Origin: Discostella pseudostelligera
Lineage: Eukaryota > Bacillariophyta > Thalassiosirophyceae > Thalassiosirales > Thalassiosiraceae
NCBI GenBank assembly: GCA_036940085.1
Contig: JALLBK010000543.1
Location: 1 to 18,116 of the forward strand
Direction of reading: 5' to 3'
DNA: 18,116 nucleotides
Part shown: in pieces, positions 1 through 7,319 of the stretch
How positions within the stretch are numbered: position 1 is the first letter of the stretch
Layout: every line of letters starts with the position of its first letter
Translations under genes and position numbers: made by a program
The notes under the pieces: model-generated
Databases searched by the model: none
What the model was told of the DNA's origin: nothing
The model's input: only the letters and a program-made list of their open reading frames with translations

Positions 1-1011
1 GTCCGTCGTATTTCAGTCTGTCTGGCCATCACGCGTCTGTCCATCTACTACCGCTGCACTCCTCTATCGCTCATCGATGTTGGAGGGACCTTTTCGGCGA
101 CTTCCCCTTCCCGAGCCCGCCCGAGCCCGCCTCTCCAACCCCGCGTTGAAAAAGAAAGACATCGGAAGCCCGCTCCTCCACAAATTTTCATGTGTGCCCA
201 CAAATGCCAACGCGTACTGATTCCAAAGTATGTAGAATTCTCGTTTCTCTCCAATACTCCGTTCAACGCCTTCTCGGAAGGGCTTGTGTCCTCCCGCCCT
301 CGCAACGGTATGCAAGCTGCACAACAAAAGCCTTGTGTCAGCCGATCGGGAGCTGTCCATAACCTTTGCAGATGTGCAGAAAGAGCCGAAAGTCAAGAGA
401 ATCATCGACAAAATTGGAGTTGAATTTGAAGTGCACATTGCAAATCGCACCTTTCTCGATCTGTGCGCGAGGGAGGCGCGGGGTTCACTCTGCTTTCTTG
501 TATCATTTTTGGCCATCAATTCAGGCGCCTCCCAACGGCGGCGGTTGTTCTTTGCCCTTTGTGTTCGATGCGATCATTCTACATACGGCATGGTACAAAA
601 TATGTTTAAATTTATGTACTGATTCCTACGCGACATTTTGGTGAGAATCAAATTCAATGCCTTCTTGAGTCTTCTTGGGCCCACAATTCAAAAGCGCGCG
701 AGGTGTGGGCTGTGTGCCATTGCTGTGTGTGGGGGCTCGTTGGCGGCAACACCAAAAAGAGCATGCCAACAGCCAAAAATACGAGATGGCATCGGCACAC
801 AGCAAGAGTGGGAGGCCCTTCTTCATCAATCATCATTGCTCTGGTTCCTGGCGGCAACAAAACCAACAACGAATTATTCATTCATGAATCGCAACCGCTT
901 CATTCCATCTTCCATCATAATTTGAATTCATTCTACGTTGATGTTTTGGAAAGAAAATCGAGTGGTCATTCAATCAAATACATCATCGTAGAGCATCATC
1001 ATCATAAAATC
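1..1011. other. Upstream region without a firm gene
   Basis: I see no complete gene here. Open frames on both strands are short, begin at non-ATG codons or overlap each other, and resemble no family I know. Positions about 284-480 on the plus strand read somewhat like a coding exon (see findings). An 11-bp direct repeat, TGGCGGCAACA, occurs at 741-751 and 849-859. The last few hundred bases are probably the 5' leader and promoter of the gene starting at 1012. Confidence 0.5.
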
Positions 1012-1884
1012 ATGGACCAACAATTCCACTCGTCTCCTATCCAGACCATGTACAGTAATAATATGTTCACCGAGCCACACTACATCGCCTACCCCGACGA
1101 CGTCGACGAATGCGACATTGCCAAGGCGGCTGCGACGTCGTCTACTCGATCTCCCAACACCGTCATATTTGCTGTCGATGAACTCAGCAGCGTCTTTCGT
1201 GTAGCTGACGATCATATTGAGCATGATGATAGCTTCCTGATCCATCATCAGGACGAAACATCCATGAACAACAAGAACACCGGTAGTACTACTATGCTCC
1301 GTCGAGGACGATATCTAACACCATCATCCTTCACCACTGATGGAGAACTGTCTACATTTTCCGAAGACACCGAGGAGGGTAGCGACGAGTCTTCCGGTAG
1401 CGATGACAACGATGAGCAGCATCAGCATCGTTTTTATCCTCGACGACGATCTTCGGCAATGTCTATTTTTCGTGCGTCGAGCGGAACAAAGCGTCGCTGT
1501 GAGTTTGAAGAAGACGACGAGATCAACATCCTCACCAAGCGAAGCTGCAGCGCTCCATTGATATGCCATGCCAATCCCATTGGTAGTGATGATGGATGCG
1601 ATGATGAAGAAGAATTGTCACTCTCGTCGGCATCGTCCTACGCGTTCGCTTCGCCCTTCAAGCGCATCTGCCGCAGCGGTAACTCTACCGCCGCTGATAA
1701 TACTGATACAATTACATTCACTTCATTGTTCTCTGAGTCGAATACGACATTGCCCGCTGCCGCCGCCAGCAGCAATACAGGCAATGTGAAGAATGTTACA
1801 CTCACGCATTTGCATCATCCACTTTCTCTCGAGACGTCGCCGTTTGCGAAGCTCTTTCCCAAAAATACTGAGTATCAAGGATGA
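1012..1884 (+). CDS. Unrecognised acidic, serine-rich, probably disordered protein
   Basis: A 290-residue single-exon reading frame that I cannot assign to a family. The ATG at 1012 was chosen for its context (AAAATCATGG); the frame stays open upstream, with another in-frame ATG at 763, but that part translates to low-quality sequence. The protein is rich in Ser, Asp, Glu and His. Acidic serine clusters lie at residues 117-135 and 192-208, and basic patches at 97-100 (RRGR), 144-148 (RRRSS) and 160-162 (KRR). R177-P182 (RSCSAP) fits the mode-1 14-3-3 motif RSxSxP if S180 is phosphorylated. I see no membrane segment, signal peptide or catalytic motif. The alternation of charged and basic serine clusters suggests a phosphorylated regulatory protein, possibly nuclear, but that is inference. 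Codon use and length favour a real gene over chance. Confidence 0.6.
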   Translation: MDQQFHSSPIQTMYSNNMFTEPHYIAYPDDVDECDIAKAAATSSTRSPNTVIFAVDELSSVFRVADDHIEHDDSFLIHHQDETSMNNKNTGSTTMLRRGRYLTPSSFTTDGELSTFSEDTEEGSDESSGSDDNDEQHQHRFYPRRRSSAMSIFRASSGTKRRCEFEEDDEINILTKRSCSAPLICHANPIGSDDGCDDEEELSLSSASSYAFASPFKRICRSGNSTAADNTDTITFTSLFSESNTTLPAAAASSNTGNVKNVTLTHLHHPLSLETSPFAKLFPKNTEYQG

Positions 1885-2235
1885 AGAACTTGAAGTGTTT
1901 TGTTCTTGGTACCTCTCTAGAGAGAGAGCTATGGCCGTGTGGATATTATTTCTGTGATGTTACCAATTGATTTACTGAAAGTATTCATAGAGAACACATA
2001 ACATTATTATAGCTAGTGTAGAAGAATGACACATCTAGCGTATCGTCTATCATAAAATTGAAGCATAACATCTTGAGGTGAAATCCGTAGCATCAATCGG
2101 AACTACGATCATCTCATGAACACATACAATATTGATCAGGACTCTCGGCTCTCGGCGCAGTTTTGACTGCGGCACAAACTTATCTACTGCACCATCAAGG
2201 CGGGCGGGCGTGATGAGAAGAGGAAGGGATGTTGT

Positions 2236-2296
2236 GTTTGTTGGTGTTGTTTGTTGCTTGTTGTTGTTATTGTTGTTGTTATTGTTGTTGTTATTG
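2236..2296. repeat. TTG/TTA microsatellite
   Basis: GTT-rich low-complexity tract. From about 2259 it becomes a 12-nt period (TTGTTGTTGTTA) repeated about three times. On the minus strand it would encode poly-Asn, but no gene context supports that. Confidence 0.9.
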
Positions 2297-2303
2297 ATTT
2301 TGT

Positions 2304-2343
2304 TCTCCCGCCAAAACCACCCATCTCCCGCCAAAACCACCCT
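2304..2343. repeat. Two tandem 20-bp units carrying CTCCCGCCAAAA
   Basis: TCTCCCGCCAAAACCACCC at 2304-2322 recurs exactly at 2324-2342, and its first nine bases appear a third time at 2350-2358. The reverse complement of the core, TTTTGGCGGGA, matches the eukaryotic E2F/DP consensus (TTTSSCGC-like, plant TTTGGCGGGA). The units lie about 320-360 bp upstream of the ATG at 2663. Confidence 0.75.
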
Positions 2344-2409
2344 CTATCATCTCCCGCCGTGTAACAATCGAAGTCGAGTCAATCTTCTACGGACAGACTG
2401 AGATGCTGC

Positions 2410-2418
2410 TTCCCGCCA
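2410..2418. promoter_or_regulatory. E2F-like element TTCCCGCCA
   Basis: A single TTCCCGCCA, matching the E2F-type core seen at 2304, 2324 and 2350, about 245 bp before the coiled-coil start codon. The assignment is by motif only. Confidence 0.35.
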
Positions 2419-2662
2419 TATCTTTCTCTCGCGACGCCAACCACACACCACGTACACACAGCCACAGCACACAGCTTCGACTTGACCATTGACCAATCCA
2501 ATTATACCATCGCCATCGACTCCAATCTCGTATCCTCTCACCACTTCACCGCAACCAACTACCTAAAGACCCCAAATTTCCATCACAATTATCGACAGTT
2601 TCGTACCCTAAGATTGAGCTTGCGTAGGAGAGGGAGCCGGAGGATCCTGGGATAAAGCATTT

Positions 2663-4396
2663 ATGAGTAATAGACGACCAGGAGCCGGCGATATGAACAT
2701 CACGTCGATGCGTCAGACTAGTGGCATGTTGAAATACCAGAAGTGTATCATCGGCTTCGGGAGAGTTCGGAGTATGAATTCCCTCTGGCTCTTCATCCTG
2801 GTTTTGTCCGCATTTGGATACTTGACGCAAATAGTAAGTGCCGCAGGCAACGGTACCCCTTCTACAGTCCGCCCCCTACCAACAAACCGCAGAGTACCAT
2901 TTCTCTCGTCCCTGAATCCTCGACGAGCTGCCAAGGAAGCATACTTACTTCATCTACAGAATGAATTGGAGTCTGCTCAGCGTCAACTCTATGTATCGCA
3001 AAACACATGCAATTCACTCCGGAAACGATGGGACGATCAGCGGATGGAAACTCTGAAATCCATCACGAATCGCAGTCGCAACGCAGTTCCAGATGATGCA
3101 GTTGTGGATGATAAGGAAGAGATTGATCGACTTCAACAACAGCTTCAATTGGAAACAGAAAAGTATGATCAACAGGTAGAGCGATTCAATTTACTGTCGT
3201 CGGAATTGAATGAGTTGAAAGCTTGGAAGGAGACCCAAGAGCAAATGAATGAGGGAAAACTACTTGAATATGAACAACTACTTCAAAATTCTCAGAGAAA
3301 ACAAAGTGATTACGCGGAGCAAGTCGAGCTACTTGCTTTAAAGTTAGAAGCTGCTGCATTTGCGGCAAAGGCACGTCAACCTGGGGAAGATGAAGTAGAA
3401 GGGGGTGGATCAAACACAGCATACGCACGTCGTGCTCAAGAACTGAGATCGGAACTTGAAAGTGTTCGCGCCAACTATTCGATGATGCTGATTAACTCTT
3501 TTCGAGAATCAACCGGTGACGGAGATGAAGGGGTTAACGATCAACGAAAACAGAGAGAATCTGAAATGAATGACGCTATTCAATCAGCATTTGAATCAGC
3601 GTTGGGATCCTTTGAAAGGGAATGGGAAGCGAGGTATGAAACACTTGAGAATCAGTTAAACGATGTTACTGCATATGTAACAACCTTGGAAGAAGAGAGA
3701 GATGCGGCACTGAACAGCCGAGTGTTGGGTACAAAGTCTTCAAAGGTGGCGAAATCAGACCAGAAGCTGTCGGATAGCCAGACGCAGCAATTGAGAGAAG
3801 AGCTTACGGCTCAATTGACAGAGACTCTTACAACTGAGCTGACGGAACAATTGACGAAGCAGTTGACTTCGACCTTGGTAGAGAACATCGAGAAGACTTA
3901 TAAGGAAAAAATCAAGCAATTGCACAAAGATATCAAGGAGCAACGAAAGATAGTCTCGGAGCTACAGCAGTCACAGGAGGAGGTGACCCTACAACAGCAA
4001 CAAACACTCGACGACGAGATTGGAAAGATCAAACAGCAGTATGAGCTTGAATATGAATCGAAATTACAACAATTGCAAACGGAAAGTGAAGAACAGAAGC
4101 AGATTCAAAAGGAGCGTATGCGTAAATTGGTCCGTGCACTATTGGAGCGGGAAGCTATGCAGAAGAAGGTAGAACAGTCGGAAGGAGTAACGGAGCCACC
4201 AACAGTGGTAAAAAAGAGGAAATCATCGTCGAAGCACAAGAAAAGTAAGGACGACGCAGCAACAACAACTGTTCATGAAGGGTCTACAGAAGATGGTAAC
4301 GGCGATCCTGGAGTGTTGCTTCCTACATCATCATCGTCGAGATCAAGGAAGAGATCAACGCCGGGGGTTGTACCACAAGTACGAGGCAATCGTTAA
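2663..4396 (+). CDS. Coiled-coil protein with N-terminal signal peptide or anchor
   Basis: A 577-residue single-exon frame from the ATG at 2663; no family recognised. Residues 40-60 form one hydrophobic segment ending in a signal-peptidase-like VSA/A. The ATG at 2774 (residue 38) would place this segment as a classical signal peptide, giving 540 residues; from 2663 it could be a type II anchor. No AFAP-type phenylalanine follows, so plastid import is not indicated. Residues about 90-505 are highly charged, Gln/Glu/Leu-rich and helical in character, broken by flexible patches at 138-150, 238-252 and 284-298. Residues 381-405 consist of a four-residue LTxx repeat. The tail has lysine-rich clusters (517-529, KKRK and KHKK) and an Ser/Arg stretch (555-565), resembling nuclear localisation signals, which fit poorly with a secreted protein. 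The likely role is a structural or tethering protein; this is inference. CCCGCC elements lie upstream. Confidence 0.75.
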   Translation: MSNRRPGAGDMNITSMRQTSGMLKYQKCIIGFGRVRSMNSLWLFILVLSAFGYLTQIVSAAGNGTPSTVRPLPTNRRVPFLSSLNPRRAAKEAYLLHLQNELESAQRQLYVSQNTCNSLRKRWDDQRMETLKSITNRSRNAVPDDAVVDDKEEIDRLQQQLQLETEKYDQQVERFNLLSSELNELKAWKETQEQMNEGKLLEYEQLLQNSQRKQSDYAEQVELLALKLEAAAFAAKARQPGEDEVEGGGSNTAYARRAQELRSELESVRANYSMMLINSFRESTGDGDEGVNDQRKQRESEMNDAIQSAFESALGSFEREWEARYETLENQLNDVTAYVTTLEEERDAALNSRVLGTKSSKVAKSDQKLSDSQTQQLREELTAQLTETLTTELTEQLTKQLTSTLVENIEKTYKEKIKQLHKDIKEQRKIVSELQQSQEEVTLQQQQTLDDEIGKIKQQYELEYESKLQQLQTESEEQKQIQKERMRKLVRALLEREAMQKKVEQSEGVTEPPTVVKKRKSSSKHKKSKDDAATTTVHEGSTEDGNGDPGVLLPTSSSSRSRKRSTPGVVPQVRGNR

Positions 4397-4705
4397 TCAT
4401 TTATTTCATACAAGAGAATAGACAAACCAGTTCGTTCATGGAACTTTCGTTTAACCATATGTTAGAAGCACCACTATTGTATTTTCCAGTGGTGACGTCG
4501 GTGGTTGTTTGACGCACATGAACTAATGCCCGTATCATCGATTCTGGTCATCAGAACTCCCAAGAGTTCCAAGTTGTGACCCTCCAAAATCAATCAGTTT
4601 TGCTACTTGATTTTGCTTTATGAATTGCAATTCAAGCTATTATTCATCGAGATGCACCTTACAAGAAAGAGGAATCAATAGGAAACTCATCGTCGCCTCA
4701 ATGAT
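4397..4705. other. Convergent 3' intergenic region
   Basis: The 309 bp between the stop codons of the coiled-coil gene (+) and the first light-harvesting gene (-), presumably their 3' UTRs. It contains a perfect hairpin, GAACTC-CCAA-GAGTTC, at 4554-4569. No gene seen. Confidence 0.6.
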
Positions 4706-5398
4706 TTAGAAGTAGGGGAATCCCTTATCATAAAGCACACTCTGGGTAACCACACCCGAAAAGGCAAGCATAGCAAGTCGGCAATGGGTAATTTCCTTAA
4801 GCTTCATACTCTCCACCTCCTTCTCCGACTTTCCCTCAATGAATTTCGTTCCAAGTCCAAAGTCACCAGGTGCGCGTCCGGATCCCTGGAGCATTTGGGA
4901 CACACCAATCCACGAGGTCATTTCTGCAATGGCAATCCAGATGAAGATGTTGCCAAGGGCACCATATTCAACGGCGGGACCATGTACGGTGGCCGAGGTG
5001 GCACTGGACATGGCCTCGGGATAGCCGGGCACGCGCATACCAAGATCGACGGCGACATATCCCAACCAGGCCAATTGACACATGCGGCCATGCTTCAATT
5101 CAGCCTCACGGAGGTAGTCTACGGGAAAGTAGTTGGATACACCGAGGGGGTCGAATCCGACATTGCCAACGTATCCATCGCAGTTGACGGGGTTGGGAAG
5201 GAAGGGAAGGGCCTTGGACTTTTCGACGGCAAGGCTGGTGCTGGTACGGGCTGTTTTTGTGTAGGAAAGATATCGTTAGAAACGAGAGAACAATACAGAA
5301 ATTGAACCGAAGAAATGTCAAGACGCCATCTTACCAGTAGGAGCCGGGGCAAAGGCGGCGGCAGAGCCAATAAGGGAAGCAAATACGACGGCCTTCAT
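4706..5398 (-). CDS. Fucoxanthin-chlorophyll a/c light-harvesting protein (two exons)
   Basis: Plastid thylakoid antenna protein that binds chlorophylls and fucoxanthin and passes excitation energy to the photosystems. Exon 1 is 5398-5335 and exon 2 is 5250-4706; the 83-nt intron begins GTAAGA and ends CAG, phase 1. Joined, it encodes 202 residues, usual for the family. Residues 1-21 are a signal peptide ending in the diatom plastid motif SAAAFAP (F16 at +1), then a Ser/Thr transit stretch. Helix A carries REAELKHGR (69-77; E72, H75, R77 as ligand and ion-pair residues); helix B is around 118-141; helix C carries KEITHCRLAMLA (173-184). The GYVGNVGFDP stretch (48-57) resembles Lhcr/Lhcx-type rather than classical Lhcf proteins; the subfamily is not settled. 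It is divergent from the paralogue at 5656, which aligns without gaps over nearly its whole length. The canonical helix C N-G pair is replaced by H177-C178. Confidence 0.93.
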
Positions 5399-5655
5399 GG
5401 TTGGATAGATCAACAATACGATGATGTGCGTTAGCTTCGCTTGTTGATTGCCGCAGCAAATCCACAAGCCAAGAGTTCAAGCAGCCAGAACGACGTCACA
5501 CGGTTCGTCCGTCGTTCTCACGATCTTGCAACCTCAACTTGAAGATTGGCGATCAATCTAATAAATCCTACCGTACATTTGTACTTAATGTTATCGCTAA
5601 ATGATCAGAGTGCAATGTTATCGGACCCACATTTCCCAAATCAACGTCCGCCACC
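5399..5655. promoter_or_regulatory. Bidirectional promoter of the light-harvesting gene pair
   Basis: The 257 bp between two divergent start codons, which must hold both 5' UTRs and both core promoters. Visible elements are GACGTCA at 5492-5498 (minus strand TGACGT, the bZIP/aureochrome/CO2-cAMP-responsive core), the inverted repeat GTACATTTGTAC at 5573-5584, and A/T-rich stretches near 5558-5566 and 5580-5592. The plus-strand ATG has a strong CCACC context. Confidence 0.7.
5492..5498 (-). promoter_or_regulatory. bZIP/aureochrome-like TGACGTC site
   Basis: TGACGT on the minus strand within a GACGTC palindrome, about 95 bp from the minus-strand ATG and 158 bp from the plus-strand ATG. TGACGT/ACGTCA is the known core for diatom CO2/cAMP-responsive elements and aureochrome binding. 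A match this short can occur by chance. Confidence 0.4.
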
Positions 5656-6664
5656 ATGATGAAGCTTGCTATCCTCGCCGCCCTTACCGGCACTACTGCC
5701 GCTTTCGCCCCATCTAACGTTGGAGGTATGTTACCATGACAATATGAACCGCGAAATTGCGTCGTGTTGGGTCGTTGTCGTCGTCGTCGTCGTGGTATTG
5801 GTGGGCTGTACAGATGAGCGGTAGAGATTATTCTCCTAACAATTGGTGTTTACGATCCCAGCTGAGGCATCCCTGACGGTGGGCTATTTGGCAGCAAAAC
5901 TAGACGTTCGCGGCGTCGGTAGACTGTCTGCAGAAAATCTTGATCATTCGCTACTGCAATACAACGCTGAAATGAATCATTAACTTGTCCATTGGTTTGG
6001 AGACCAAGACGCAACTGATACTACTCACTCTCTTTGAATCATCCATTCACATGATTTCTCTTTGATCATTTCATCATATACTCACCCATTTCTTCTCGTT
6101 CCATTTCATAATTTGTAAATCACAGTGTCTGTCACCTCCTTGAGCGCCAAGTCCCAATCCCTCCCCTTCCTTGAGGCCCCACCCAACTGCGAGGGCTACG
6201 TCGGAAATGTCGGCTTCGATCCCTTCCGCTTCTCGGACTTTGCCCCCGTTGACTTCCTCCGTGAGGCTGAACTCAAGCACGGTCGTATTGCCATGATGGC
6301 CTGGCTCGGATATGTCAGTGTCGACTGTGGTCTTCGTGTCTTGCCCGTCCCCGAGGCGCTCGAGGGTGTGACCGCCGCCACCGCCCACGATGCCTCTGTC
6401 CTTCAGGGTGGACTCTCCCAAATGTTCCTTTGGTTTGGTCTCCTTGAAATCGTGGATGGTATTGCCATCCAGCAAATGTTGGAGGGGTCTGGACGTGCTC
6501 CCGGTGACTTTGGCTTCGACGGTGGTATGCTCAAGGGCAAGTCGAAGGAATACATTGAGGATATGAAGCTTAAGGAAATTACCCATTGCCGACTTGCTAT
6601 GTTGGCATTCTCGGGTGTGGTGACTCAATCAGTCCTCACTCAGGGTCCTTTCCCATATGTATAA
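5656..6664 (+). CDS. Fucoxanthin-chlorophyll a/c light-harvesting protein, paralogue (two exons)
   Basis: Plastid thylakoid antenna protein, paralogue of the divergent gene at 4706-5398. Exon 1 is 5656-5725 and exon 2 is 6126-6664; the intron (5726-6125, 400 nt) begins GTATGT and ends ACAG, phase 1. The joined product is 202 residues. A second ATG follows directly at 5659. Residues 1-19 are a signal peptide with TTAAFAP (F17), then a short transit region. Helix A has REAELKHGR (69-77), helix B is around 118-141 with an acidic residue at E131, and helix C has KEITHCRLAMLAFSG (173-187), identical to its partner. The region between helix B and C (GSGRAPGDFG, 144-153) is also shared, while the stromal and luminal loops differ. 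The same H-C replacement of the canonical N-G is present. The exact Lhc subfamily is uncertain; co-expression through the shared promoter is likely. Confidence 0.93.
5726..6125 (+). other. Long intron of the second light-harvesting gene
   Basis: A 400-nt intron, about five times the length of the partner gene's. It includes a TCG/GTC trinucleotide tract (about 5772-5793) and a pyrimidine-rich 3' part ending TTTGTAAATCACAG. I see no open frame or RNA gene inside it. Confidence 0.8.
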
Positions 6665-7319
6665 GCGTCTTGTTTGTCAGTGCTGTCAGTTGACACACAA
6701 GGGTATTTCTTGTGTGTAGGTGATGGTTTGGTGGAACATGCTGCTGACTTTCAAGTCAACGCATGGGTGAAATAGAGGAATTCGTTCTGGTTGGATTCGC
6801 ATTTGGGAATGGAAATTGTCGACAGATCAAGGGTTCAGCATTAGGTCTTTGATTTGTCACAAATGGAATAATCGGCAATGGCATTGAAATAGATGCTAGT
6901 GGCCTTCGCTTTACTGAGCAAATCACATAAATATAATGTAATGGAATAGTTTCGCTCGTAACCTCTCTTTACTCTTTAGAGCAAATGGCCTTCAGAATAT
7001 TAGTACAGAGAAGTTGGTTAGACCTTGCTCGCCGAGAGTGTATCCACTTCTGTCCTCCTTCCCGGAACTGCCAACTTGAGGTATTGGAGGAATGGTAAAG
7101 CTATCTGAATCTATTCATGGAGGGATTGCTCGTCCAGTGGCTTCGTCAAAGGAAGGTCTCAAGGGAAAGAGCGTCATGAATTATTTGCAACCATTTACAT
7201 ATTGGATTCGGAGCTCTATTTATTATCAGAAGTTGTTATCCACTATCTCTCGACATATATCAGGCAACACCACCACCACCGACCACCATTCATCCAACCA
7301 CCATCCAACCAAAGACTAT
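6665..7319. other. Convergent 3' intergenic region
   Basis: The 655 bp between the stop codons of the second light-harvesting gene (+) and V-ATPase subunit B (-). It holds 3' UTRs and A/T-rich stretches. A short Thr/His-coding CACCACCAC stretch near 7266-7282 lies in a small unsupported open frame. No gene seen. Confidence 0.6.

Larger units (their letters stand above)
1885..2662. other. Intergenic spacer and promoter of the coiled-coil gene
   Basis: No gene seen. The left part should be the 3' UTR of the 1012-1884 gene and contains the 12-nt palindrome CTCTCTAGAGAG at 1913-1924. The right part holds a TTG/TTA microsatellite, a duplicated 20-bp CCCGCC-bearing unit and further CCCGCC elements, then a pyrimidine- and CA-rich stretch leading to the start at 2663. 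Confidence 0.6.

Noticed and set aside
64..519. 151-codon minus-strand frame at the left edge
   Set aside because: Low-quality composition, no recognisable motif, and overlaps a competing plus-strand frame.
703..1011. N-terminal extension of the 1012 gene
   Set aside because: Begins at GTG, and the translated segment looks like an untranslated leader; the ATG at 1012 has better context. An ATG at 763 remains a minor alternative.
2050..2340. Minus-strand frame with poly-Asn
   Set aside because: Explained by the TTG/TTA microsatellite.
2829..2834. GTAAGT at the end of the coiled-coil signal segment as a splice donor
   Set aside because: The frame continues through it without a stop and no convincing acceptor restores a better protein.
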